Assembly (NCBI GenBank): GCA_016801885.1
Contig: CM028895.1
Location: 12,238,001 to 12,302,000 of the forward strand
DNA length: 64,000 nt
Origin: Toxotes chatareus
Taxonomy: Eukaryota > Chordata > Actinopteri > Toxotidae
Direction of reading: 5' to 3'
Shown here: positions 44,060-55,100 of the stretch, piece after piece
How positions within the stretch are numbered: position 1 is the stretch's first letter
How the letters are laid out: the number at the start of each line of letters is the position of its first letter
Position numbers and translations under genes: made by a program
Notes under the pieces: model-generated
The model's database searches: none
What the model was told of the DNA's origin: nothing
Seen by the model: the letters and a program-made list of their open reading frames with translations, nothing else

Positions 44060-44290
44060 GTGTGTGCGTGCTGTGGAAACCCTCATTTGCATGGCAATTG
44101 ATATGGCATTGATCTCTTCATTCTCCTCTAATGAAATGTCTCTCTAATAACTTCTCATGAGATGCTGAAGGTAATTTAAGTGGCTTCTCTCTCTCGCTCT
44201 AATTTGATTTTTATTTTCCATCACAGTGAAGATTTGACTTTCTCTCAGACTCACTGTGAGGCAATTAAAGGTTAAACCATTTAAATCAAT
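44060..44290. promoter_or_regulatory. Candidate conserved non-coding element upstream of vsx2
   Basis: Dense mix of CATTTGCATGG (octamer-like ATTTGCAT), GGCAATTGATATGG, CCTCTAATGAAATG, CTCTAATAAC, GGTAATTTAAG and CTCTAATTTG. It has the look of vertebrate developmental enhancers. A mixed GT/CG repeat (44050-44070) precedes it. Confidence 0.35.
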
Positions 44291-44579
44291 GCCTACACCA
44301 CAGCGAGACGCTCGATTCCCTTTATTATAACAAAAATATAAAAGCGTGATATTTATTTTATCCCCTTTAAATGATCCACATTGTTACAGCAACACGACGC
44401 GAAGGAACAACAGAGAGAACCGACTTGACCGGGGCGATGCCACATCTCCTGATCACAGCTCAGATTACAAACCAGCCCTAAATCAGCTGTGTGGGTTTGA
44501 CCGTCGCTGACAGTCTGACGCACGCCTGGCCAAAACAGTCCCGCAGGAACCACCTCTTTTATTTATTTATTCATCACCA

Positions 44580-45380
44580 CATGTCCCGCTGATAGGACCG
44601 TATCTCCGCTTCCATCGCGCGCGTCCACTCATCTCCATAAACTCTCCTCTGCGTAATTATCCGTCCAGCTGTCCAAAAGTGTGCCGCAAATTATCTCCGA
44701 ACGATTGAAACTGCGCAATAATCGAATAATAGCTGATTAGAGAGGGATTAGTGATTGTGAAGACAGACAGGAGAGGAAATAAGATAATATTTTCGCTTCA
44801 TTTCACATTTCAGTGGGCTAGAATCTGAGCTGAAGAGAAGCTGCAGGTGATTTCCCCTGACATCCTGAATGTCTTTGCTCTCACTTTCAAAATGGGATTC
44901 GTGCGCTCAAACGCTCCGAGTCTGTCTCACAGTTTTTCTGTATTTGATTTCAGACCTCAGGCAAAAACAACACTCGAACCTCGGGAGGTAAATAAATCTG
45001 TTGCTACATTACGCGCTGGCATTTGCTCCACTGTTTTGTCTCGTGTTTAATTGCCACCCTGGTGTGCCCTAAATACCCTGAACTGGGACATTGTATTCTT
45101 TATCATGTGACCCGTCAAAGAATGGAAAAAAAGGCTTAATAACCTATCAACAGATGCGCAGACTGTCACCAAAAGACAAAACGTTTAGTGCGCAAACTTA
45201 ATTAGAATATGCAAATCACAGTGAGAGTTATATGGGACGTTTTGGACAGAGCTCGAGTCCGGTAACGGATCAATTCGTTTGTTGTCTTTCTAATAATAAG
45301 CTGAATTGATTAATTAACTGATTGAGAAATTGGCTGGTGCGAGTTCGTGAGTGTTTCTTTGAATTTAATTACTGAAAGTT
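44580..45380. promoter_or_regulatory. Second candidate element block near vsx2
   Basis: Includes GCGTAATTATCC, AGCTGATTAGAGAG and ATTAGTGATTG at 44650-44760, and AAACTTAATTAGAATATGCAAATCACAG (octamer ATGCAAAT) plus TTGATTAATTAACTGATTGAG at 45195-45330. Octamer and paired-homeodomain-like sites fit retinal progenitor enhancers. This is motif-based inference only. Confidence 0.3.
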
Positions 45381-46235
45381 CTTTCTTTCTTTTTTTTTTT
45401 TTAATCTTTCATGTGTTTCGCAGACATAACTATCTGGCCTGGGTGTTTATTCTTACATTATTATTATTATTATTATTATTTGTTAACTAGGCTGCTTATC
45501 GGTATATTTAATGGGAAATAAAATGCAGAAAGCGGAATAATGGAGATAATTTCTGCAGTGATAAACACTGAGGATGCGTTTTGGTAAATGGCATCAAATT
45601 TCTCCTTTTATTGATATAACATCAAAACAGCTTAAAATGCCGGCAGCATGTAGATACTCTGAAATAACAGACTGCATGATACAGGTCTAATAAAAGGCCT
45701 CACAAACCGCGTGCTTAGCACAGCAGCATCAAGTGTGAATTACCTATTTTTTTGTTTTTGGTCTTTAGATCATTTGGCTCTATTTAAAATCTACGCTGGC
45801 GTTTTTCGGTGCGGAAAAACATGCGGCGAAGTGACTCCAGGTCCAGACAATCAGCGACAACAACACGAGGAGCTGCAGTGAAAGTCGCTTTTTAGAAAAA
45901 AAAAACAAAACACTTTACTTTCTCTCTCGTTAGTCGGAACCAAACCCCTCATTCACATGAAATATGCGCTGAACTTTGACATGAACAAAATCAAACAAAC
46001 TGAAGACTGAACTCATTCTGTAATATTCTTTTCTGAAAATGGGTTTAATTGTTGGTGATACATTTTATTTGTCAAAGACTTAGAATCCATCCAAAACCTC
46101 ATTAATTACTTAACAAAAAATGCAAAAATGTAGTTTTGTACTTTCATTGTCAGACATTTGCTTTATGCTGAGATAAGGCTTATTGTGGTTTTATTGGGGC
46201 TGATGGGAACTTCAGTGTGCTGTCTCTCCTCTCTT

Positions 46236-46275
46236 GTGATTGGCTGACGCCTGTTGCCTGTTGGATAAAAAGCAG
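46236..46275 (+). promoter_or_regulatory. vsx2 core promoter: reverse CCAAT and TATA-like box
   Basis: GATTGGCT (46238-46245) is an inverted CCAAT box. GATAAAA (46264-46270) sits 22 bases further on, an acceptable TATA position. Transcription would start about 30 bases later, leaving roughly a 100-base leader before ATG 46393. Confidence 0.5.
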
Positions 46276-46392
46276 AGCAGAGGGCAGAGAGATAAAGAGA
46301 AGCATCACTCTGCTCATTTCACCAGGGACTCGGGCCTTTTTGGGGTTTTTGTTTTGAGGGGAGTGAAAAACAGTAAGTGTAATCGCGTAGCC

Positions 46393-49300
46393 ATGACAGG
46401 GAAGGAGGGAGTCGTGCTTTCAGACACTGAGAATAAACAGAAATCACCTTCTGAAACTGGCGTGAACCACGGGGGATCCCAGCAGCCGCCTCCAGTCTGG
46501 AAGATGGCCCCAACGGTGCACCGGCGCACCGGCTTTGGGATCCAGGAGCTGCTCGGCCTCAACAAGGAGCCGCCGGCGGCACCGAGGCGGCCGCTGGAGG
46601 CTTTACCGCACAGGGCGCACGTCCTGGCAGCAAGGTCGGCCCTCGGTCACGGGGGGCTCGGCGTCGGTATGGGTTTGCTGGGACCAGAGGGAATACACTC
46701 GTTTTATACTCAGCCTGCTTTTCTGGAGGTGCTGTCAGAGGCGCAAAATATGCACCTGCAGCCGCTGCACAGGGCGGCGCACATGGACGCGCAGATGGAT
46801 GCACAGCACTCCGCCAGCTCCGGTGAGTGTTTGAAATAAGACGCTGTAGGCCTCTGATAACATACTGTAAGCCAGTGTCTGTGATGCAGGGGAGAGAATA
46901 ATTGTTAAATGTTTTTAAATCAACTATTATAACATTAGAACATATTTTGATTGATGTATTTATTCTGAGCTGGAGCTGAGTGTGTTGCAAAAAAAAAATT
47001 CTTGCACTAAAATGACGAGATCAACACAAAAGTGAAAGTGTTACAACTGTGGTCCAGCAACAATGATTTTTTTTTTTTTTTGAAATGCATCGTTATAAAG
47101 GCTTTTGTTTTATAATATAAAAAAACGAAAAATGTGTAGATAATACAGCTAGTAATTATTTTGATTGAATTTCGATAGTTTATCAGTTTACATCAAATCT
47201 TTACATAAAGTTTTTTGAAAGACCTGCATGACTATTTTCTACTATCGTTCTTGTATTAGACGACGTTGCTTTTCTCTTATTGTTATTACTGGTATTGTTA
47301 TTATTATCATGATTATTTATTTTTTTGGTGTTGTCCTCGTATTTTAAGTCGCTCACATGTTTCCCGACAGACTCGGACGATATGAGCCTCTCCTCCGGGG
47401 ATCAGAAATTCTCAAAATCATCTATGAGTCAGAGCAAGAAAAGAAAGAAACGACGACACAGGTAAAACAAACACAAGGTTATCGAAAGATCCACAGAAAT
47501 AACTACATTTTATTATTATATGAACTGATGATGTTCCGGTCTGGCATCGAATGTATTAGGCCCCATAGTAATGTCAGTGCAGGGCTGCTTGGTGTCATCC
47601 GTGATGAAATCCCAAACAAAACAAATTAAAAAAAAAAAAAAAACCTTTTTAATTCCTGTAATTTCACTTGTGTGTCTCTGATGCTCACAACGGCCTGAAA
47701 TTAGCCTAAACTTCCTCATAAAAAGAGTCAGTGCTAAAAATCCTTGTGATTTCCTTTGTCCTGTCTTTTAAAAATACATTGCTGGTATATTTTTTTGTTG
47801 AGTATAATCATGAATATGTGTGAGGGGGAAAAAAAATCATACGGCATATTTAAATTATTTTCCCTTTCTATGCCTTTGGCAAAGAAACAAGAGAAACTGT
47901 TCTGTCATTTTTAAAATTTCTTACATGTAAGTTCTAAAATGTTTTTTTAATTTAAAAAAAACTGACTGCATTTCTCCTTTTACAAATCTCGATTTGATTT
48001 TGAATTCAGTGCTGGAAGATTTTGATTTGTTCTATTTTAATGCTTCAGAATATTTCCAGTTGTAAATAGTACATAGTAGTAGTAGTAACAGGCCTCTGTG
48101 AAAACATGAAATTAGTTTTTGAAGAGAACAAAATTCATAAATGGCTTTTGTTCTCACATGTTCTGTTGTCTTTTGTCTACAGAACCATTTTTACTTCATA
48201 TCAGCTGGAGGAGCTGGAGAAAGCTTTTAATGAAGCTCACTATCCTGACGTATACGCCCGAGAAATGCTCTCCATGAAGACTGAGCTGCCAGAGGACAGA
48301 ATACAGGTGTGTTTGGGTGTATTAATGTCTGTACAAGATGCAGACACGTAGGGGCATCCATGCTTTGTTATCTTAAATTTCATATTCTGAAGATGCTTCA
48401 GTCTTCTTGCTTTAATGTCACATCAAGGCTAGTGGTGAAGACAGATTTGTAACACACACACACACACAAGAAAAGGAAGTATTCAAGTAGAGAGACAGGT
48501 GAAGCCTCCGTTCATCTGCTCCATCATCATCCTCACAATGCCTCCTGCTCTCACATTAGCAGCCAATTCACCCTCTCAGTGTAATTAGTTAATTGAGGAG
48601 AACTTATCACCCCTTTCCCTGTGAGAGGCGGGCCGCAGCCCTGAAATGAAACGATAACTACACCGAAATTAATTAGCAGAGGTCAGCGGCCGAGCAGAGG
48701 GCTCTGCCTGGCTGCTATGAGCATTTTAATTTCCCGTGATATTTGAGCGCCTGTCTCCCATCGATTGGGCCTGGAAATTAACTTATTTTTCAATCAGCCT
48801 CTTCGCCCCTGGGGTCACCTCTCGCAGGAAGCACTTCACACACACACTTCTTCATGCACACACACACTTCTTCGTGCACACACACACTGTAGCTGTCAGA
48901 AAGCATGATTGCTCATCTGAGGCCCATCTTTTTATGAGATGGAGGTTATCATCAGATCTACCTGAATAGCTTTCTGGGTTCGGCTTTGATCGTTTTTAAT
49001 TCCAGGTCTGAAAAATAGACACACACACACACACATTCGCCACACCGTTCCCTACAATCTCATCCAGCCTCCTCAGCCATTTTAGGATGCTCTTTTTTTT
49101 TTTCCTGTTTTCCTCATCCATATTCACAAGCTTGCTGAGGCTATCACAAGGTCTGGCTTGGTGGAAATCAATTTAGGCACTTGAGGAGCCAGAAGGAGAA
49201 TAATGCACGAGCACAGACACACACACGCTCACACAAGTGACAAAAGACAATATTCTACAGATGAAACCAACGATGAGCGAAGAATAGTAAAATTAAACGC

Positions 49301-50973
49301 TGGCTTTGGGGGTTGGGGGGGGGCTGGTGATATAAACCTGTTTTTGACAACAGACAATACTTGCCTTCTGGTTCCATAATGGACCTACAGTATGGGATGT
49401 ATGAGCCAAAGCAGACATTCAAAATCAAAATGAGCTCTCAACACCAGTCTTTCTCAAACACAGCCATGTGTTGTTTTAAATCTCCAGCGGATGTCATTGT
49501 TCTACTGGTCCATAAAATAAAGGGCCCCTGCATTTATTTACAGTAGCAGTGTTTTAGATTGTCACAAGCATTCAGGAATAAGGAAGAGAAAAGGAAGCTG
49601 TAATCAGGGACTAAATGGTGGCTTTAAAATATGTTAAAGATCCTCTCCACATGTTTTAAGACATTTAAAAATCAAACATCCAAGAGAAGTAACAATAAGC
49701 AAGAAGGGAGGCTTGACACTATGCTGTGGTTGGTCACAAAAATAAATATTCATGTAGATTATTATTTGTCCAGACTAACAGCCTACATGTACCACACAAA
49801 TGTATCTAATCCTTCTCTGGCCATCATTCCTCTAGGTGTGGTTTCAGAACCGCAGGGCCAAGTGGAGGAAAAGGGAGAAGTGTTGGGGTCGCAGCAGTGT
49901 GATGGCAGAGTACGGCTTGTACGGAGCCATGGTCCGTCACTCCATCCCTCTGCCCGAGTCGATCCTCAAGTCTGCTAAGGACGGCATCACAGACTCTTAC
50001 GCTCCGTGGTTACTGGGTGAGTCGCTGCAGAGGGGTATTTGTTACACGTGAAAATGTGAAAAAACTGGATGTGAATAACTGGGCTCACAAAGTTACATTT
50101 TTTGGAAAGCAAGAGGGTAGACTGTTGTTAAAAGCTGTCTGATCTGGGCCATCTGGGCTGAAACAAATTACTAACGTACTTTAACTTTAACCCATATTTT
50201 AGTTGCAAAATCAGAGCTAAAGATATTAACACATGGAACTAAAAATGTCTGTATCAAGTTTGCCAGTTGTGTTTAAAGAACAGGGAGTAGATGTATTCTG
50301 ACAGCAGGAAGTGGGAGCTAAGCCCTGCTCGTGTTAGGAGCCAATAAAAGTGTCGGCATGTCAATAAAAGGTAACGGTCGATACAGTGATAATCCTACTT
50401 CATCAGGACAGATTAGACCAAATCTCCTCCCTCGCCTCGTGTCAATTGATTAGTTTTAAATCAATTAGATGACTCTAATTGAATAAGATGTCCTTCCCAC
50501 CTACACATCCCCTTCTTCTTTACTCTCCTTCACTCTTTTTCAATGTCAAATGCTATACTGACCAAGTCTTTACACCCTTATAGTTTAGCTTTTAGATAGA
50601 CAGTTCTTCTTCTACAAGGCCTGATTGATAATACTGTCTCTTCCCTCCAGGTATGCACAAGAAGTCAGTTGAAACCACGCACACTTCTCCAGCCAAACCC
50701 AGCAGTGCAACCCCAACACCACTGCAGGAGAAACTGGTGGACAAAGTGATAGAGGAAGAGGAAGAGAAACAGAGGAAAGACAATAACTCCCCAATTTCTA
50801 GAGAGGAGCTAAGGGAGAACAGTATTGCTGCACTGCGAGCGAAGGCGCAGGAGCACAGCGCCAAGATGCTCGGGACAGTTTCAAACAGAACAAACGGTCA
50901 CGCAACACAAAAAGTGGAAGCTAACGATCAGATGACAGAGCAGGAAACGGCAGAGGAGGAGAAGAGAAAGTGA
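46393..50973 (+). CDS. vsx2: Visual system homeobox 2 (VSX2/CHX10)
   Basis: A nuclear transcription factor needed for retinal progenitor growth and bipolar cell fate; mostly a repressor. Five coding exons: 46393-46822, 47371-47461, 48183-48306, 49836-50016, 50651-50973; total 382 residues, phase-checked. In order: octapeptide/eh1-like GFGIQELLGLNKEP (about residues 47-60), FYTQPAFLEVLSEA (about 104-117), basic nuclear signal KKRKKRRHR, a complete paired-type homeodomain (about 171-230) containing VWFQNRRAKWRKREK split by an intron after IQ, the CVC domain (CWGRSSVMAEYGLYGAMVRH to APWLLGMHKKS), and an OAR-like motif ISREELRENSIAALRAKAQE near the C terminus. The OAR and the start MTGKEGV favour VSX2 over VSX1. 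The abcd4 gene nearby also fits the VSX2 side (human VSX2-LIN52-ABCD4). A longer in-frame ATG at 46240 exists but lies at the promoter and is not chosen. Confidence 0.95.
48480..48730 (+). promoter_or_regulatory. Candidate intronic enhancer of vsx2
   Basis: Intron 3 segment with CATTAGCAGCCAATTC, GTGTAATTAGTTAATTGAGG and GAAATTAATTAGCAGAGG (TAATTAGC at 48670-48677, the VSX2 consensus). This suggests auto-regulation. Conservation was not tested. Confidence 0.4.
50385..50500 (+). promoter_or_regulatory. Candidate intronic homeodomain-site cluster in vsx2
   Basis: Intron 4 holds GTCAATTGATTAG, TTTTAAATCAATTAG and CTCTAATTGAATAAG within about 45 bases, several with inverted ATTA pairs that paired-type dimers can bind. 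Inferred from motifs. Confidence 0.35.
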
Positions 50974-52166
50974 AAAAAGGATACAAAGTGATGGTGAAAG
51001 AACTGCAGAGGGGAGTTTTCAGACACAGAGGTTTTCCTTCATTGGATGAGCTGAACCTCGCTGAGCTGAACTTCTGCTGTAGATCAAACCTGCAGTTTGA
51101 AATCATAATCATAAAAATACACAAAGAGAAGAAGCAAAGAAACTTTACTTTCTTTGCTCAAGTTGACCTGTTGGGTAATGTGGGATTTGAGGAAAAAAAA
51201 AAAGTTATTTGGCTCTATTTAAAATCTCTGGTTAAACAGAGGTCATTTCTTCCTCGCTGCTCATCGAAAGAAATAATTGTACAGCTAACCAAAACTGCAC
51301 AATACAGTTTCATGTCACTGTGAAGGACCGAAGGAGGTTTAAGCACTGGAATGTCTCAGAGATTTAAGGAAAATTGTTCTGAAGTGAAGCTGCATTAAAA
51401 ATTACATATTTATGTTCTTTGAAACTTTGAGGTTTGTTCATTAGGAGTTGAGGGTGACCTCTGACCTCCCTGTGATTACAAATTATAACTGGGTACCTGA
51501 AAAGCGCACAGTTATGTCCTACACTATTTGTTTTCCTTTAGCGGTTTCAATAATTGTGATGTAAATACTAAAAATAATGTCCTGCAGTTAATACTGTACA
51601 ATTATGTAAAGTTAACATCAGTTATCTGTGTTTGTCTTTGTATAAATGTAACTGTAGCCCTATTAAAAGTTACTATTTAAAGTCTTATTGTCGCTTAACG
51701 AGGATGTTTGAGCCTCACTGCAGGATGGTGTCTGTGCAGGTTGTTTTCACTCCTCAGCTGAAGAGGTAAAGTTCCTGTGCTCACCTGAAAGTATGAGTTT
51801 AACACGTGCATGTCCAAGTGTGATTTGTGACATTTACAACTAGTCTGAAACTGATACAAGCTGCACTTACAAAGTGCGATGCGTTAACTTGAAGCGTCCA
51901 GTTTCCAGACAGAGAATGGACATCCTGCGTCCAGTAGATAAGCTTTTGATAAGCGGAAACAGATCGCTTTCCAGGAAAATTAACTGTCGGCATATAGGTT
52001 TGTACCTCCCTTTAACGCACTGCTCCTCAAGCCCTTCCTCTGCGGAGTTTCCAAGTTTTCCACTCCAGTTGAAGGGTGACTTCCAAAGTTGCCTAAACGC
52101 TCTACTATCATTTGCGGAAATGCTTTTCAAACACTTCACATCTCACTGAGCACTGTCACTGTCATC
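50974..52166 (+). other. vsx2 3'UTR and vsx2-acss1 intergenic region
   Basis: The vsx2 3'UTR probably runs to the ATTAAA at about 51662-51667. The remaining 500 bases lead to acss1 and turn slightly GC-richer near its start. Open frames here lack coding features. Confidence 0.5.
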
Positions 52167-55100
52167 ATGTGGCTGCCTTGTGGATGCGCCTCAAAGTACG
52201 TCGCGACTTCCCTCAGTCGTGGGGTCTTCGGGTCTTTCTTACGCGTTTTAGGCCGAAGGCGATGTAACACGGCGGCGTTTATGCCGGAGGCTGCGGGGTT
52301 TGCAGGAGTGTCGGGCCGCTCGGCGCTGCAGGAGTTCTCCGTCTCCCACAGTGAGAGCTTCTGGGCCGCGGTGGCGCGTCAGAGACTGAGCTGGATGAGT
52401 CCTTTCCACACCGTCCAGGACTGTGACCTGAGCCGAGGCAAGATTAAGTGGTTTGAGGGAGGAAAGCTGAATGTGTCGGGTAAGGTTAACTTGATATGAT
52501 TCAGTGGTCATAATCAGAGACAGCAGAGTGTAGTTTTATTTCCTGTTGACAGACACAATTTTCCACTAATAACGTGTCCAGAGACACTGAAAGCATCATC
52601 CAGCAAAACGAATCTCTTGAACGCACCACGCTACTGTGTTGATGCAGATAAAGTGACTTTCTATTTGTGTGTTTATGTATTTTCTTTGTTGGCAAATGCA
52701 GTCAACTGCCTGGACCGCCACATGCACACCTGTCCTGAGAGGGTGGCTCTGATCTGGGAGAGAGATGAGCCGGGGTCAGAGGTCAAGGTCACCTACAGGT
52801 CAGCAAGTCAGGTTTAGTATGTGTGTGTCTGTGTGTGTTCCTGCTTCATTTACTTCAGTATAGTTCACTGTCATCTCTCTGCAGGCAGTTACTTGAGATG
52901 ACGTGTCGTGTGGGCAACCTGTTAAAGCGGCGTGGTGTGAAGAGGGGCGACTGTGTCACCATCTACATGCCTCCTTGCCCCCTGGCTGTGGCGTCCATGT
53001 TGGCCTGTGCCCGTATCGGTGCAGCCCACAATGTGGTGTTTGCCGGGTTCAGTGCAGAGGCCCTCGCAGAGCGAATCAGAGACGGTGAGACAGTCCTGCT
53101 GATGCTGTGGTTTGGTTTTATAGCCTGCTGTCTGTCATTAGCATTGTTTCCAACAGCAGCAGCAGACTAAGAGACAGCTATTTACCTTCCCTCAAGAGTT
53201 ATCATACCAAAACAATGAGCTGAAAGATGCTAAAAAGCCCCACAGAGCCAAGAGGAGCGGCAGCTTAATACTGCGGATGATAATTCTCTGTAGGCTCCTT
53301 GCTACAATTGGCCCCTTTCACAATATGTATTGTAATTTCATTTCACTGTTAATATGAAGACACACTTTGTGCAGATTTAAATATTAGAATGGACCTGACT
53401 AATGACTAAAGTGATAAGTGGTGCATGTGATGAGACAGGTTGTTAAAAGGGTCAGAAATCATCACAGTTTGTTCCTCTGTGATCTGATTTTAGACAAATT
53501 CTTGCTTCCAGAGCAAACATGTCTTATACCCCCGGGTTTGGTGGTTTTGTAATATATTCCAAACACAGTCAAGGTTATTTTTTTATCTGTCACAATACCC
53601 AGGGATTGCTAAATGAGATCTTTTTTCCACTTCTAGTATTTCCTTCACCACAGTGTTACAATATATTGAATTTAGGTTTAGGAACTGAAAAATGAGTCCA
53701 ATAGAGACCTCTGATTTTCATATGCATCACATTTTCAGCCCAATCCAGCACCGTCATCACAGTGAACCAGGGCGTCAGGGGAGGTAAAATCATAGAGCTG
53801 AAGAAGACAGTGGACACGGCCGTCCAAAGCTGCCCGACGGTACAGCAGGTGTTTGTTGCTATGAGAACAGAGAATCCGGTTGTCATGACACCCAGGGACA
53901 TCGCCATGGAGGAGGTGAGGGCGCAGAAAGCCACTCAGATCTCGCTTAGGACCCTAACTAGTCACTTATACCCTGGATAAATAAAGATTTGTGAATGTGT
54001 GACATTTTTACTTGATGTATTACTTTAAAAATAGATCAGTTAACCAGATTTGTTGTTGGTTAATTTTGAGTTGATCGACTGCTTGATTAATCAGCTAATC
54101 TTTTGAGATTTAGAGTACAAACTTGATGTTGGAAATAGAAGTTGACAACAGTAGTTAACAAATAATCCCTAAAATGCAGGAAATGCTAAAGGAGGACGTG
54201 GTGTGTGAGCCAGCTGTCATGGACAGTGAGGACGTTTTGTTCCTGCTTTACACATCCGGCAGCACAGGGAAGCCCAAAGGACTCGTCCACACTCAGGCTG
54301 GATATCTGCTGTACGCTGCGCTCACCCACAGGGTAACATCAAGCACGGCGTGTAGTGTCTTGCTGATTTTCATTTTCTTACCACGCAGTGTATAGTTACC
54401 GTATGTCAGTGTTGGCCTTGGACAGCCAAAATGTGATCTGTTATCCAATGTATACCATCTGTACAGGAACTATCGGCCTGGTCACAGGAGATTACAGAGG
54501 AATTTCACAAAAGCAGTGCTGTAGCTTTAACATTGTGTATTTATGTAATGTAGTGAGTTCAAGATATGTTTATATCTACTTGCATGTAAAGTTTAAATGG
54601 GTTATTTAGCAGGAAAAAAGATGTAAATACTGGATTTTAATCTCTGGACAATGATCTTGGGCATTTAAACATTTTTTAATCCAATCATCTCATCGATCCT
54701 CCTTTTTTATCTGCAGTATGTCTTCAGCTACCACGATGGAGACGTGTTCGGCTGTGTGGCAGATATTGGCTGGATAACAGGACACAGTTACAGTGTTTAT
54801 GGGCCACTGGCCAACGGGGGAACCACCGTCCTGTTTGAGAGCACTCCCGTTTACCCTGACCCAGGTATGAATGCCAGCAAATGTGTGAATCTACCAGACT
54901 GGTTCATAATAAAAGAAAATTTATTTTACACTACTAAAATCTGAAATAATGCTCTGAAGACCTTACCATCCAATTTGTCATTAGGGCGCTGTTATTAGCT
55001 GTAACACTATCATCTTAAGGACATTTTTATGATCTGTAATGGTATATGATATGGTGTTGATAAAAATTTTATGTAAAAAATGTATGTGCTGTGTAAAGTG

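Larger units (their letters stand above)
36004..46235. other. Gene desert upstream of vsx2
   Basis: No exon is supported. The interval has unusually many TAAT/ATTA-core clusters embedded in otherwise balanced sequence, as expected of enhancers around a developmental regulator. The clearest are listed separately. It also holds microsatellites (38250-38330, 41127-41160), a TTATTATTA run (45458-45482) and repeats (41372-41880, and possibly 36110-36420). Confidence 0.55.

Noticed and set aside
46240..46392. Upstream in-frame ATG extending VSX2 by 51 codons
   Set aside because: It would start between the CCAAT and TATA elements. The MTGKEGV start at 46393 matches the family N terminus.
46314..46990. 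Minus-strand ORFs opposite vsx2 exon 1
   Set aside because: Shadows of a GC-rich coding exon; the plus strand is clearly coding.
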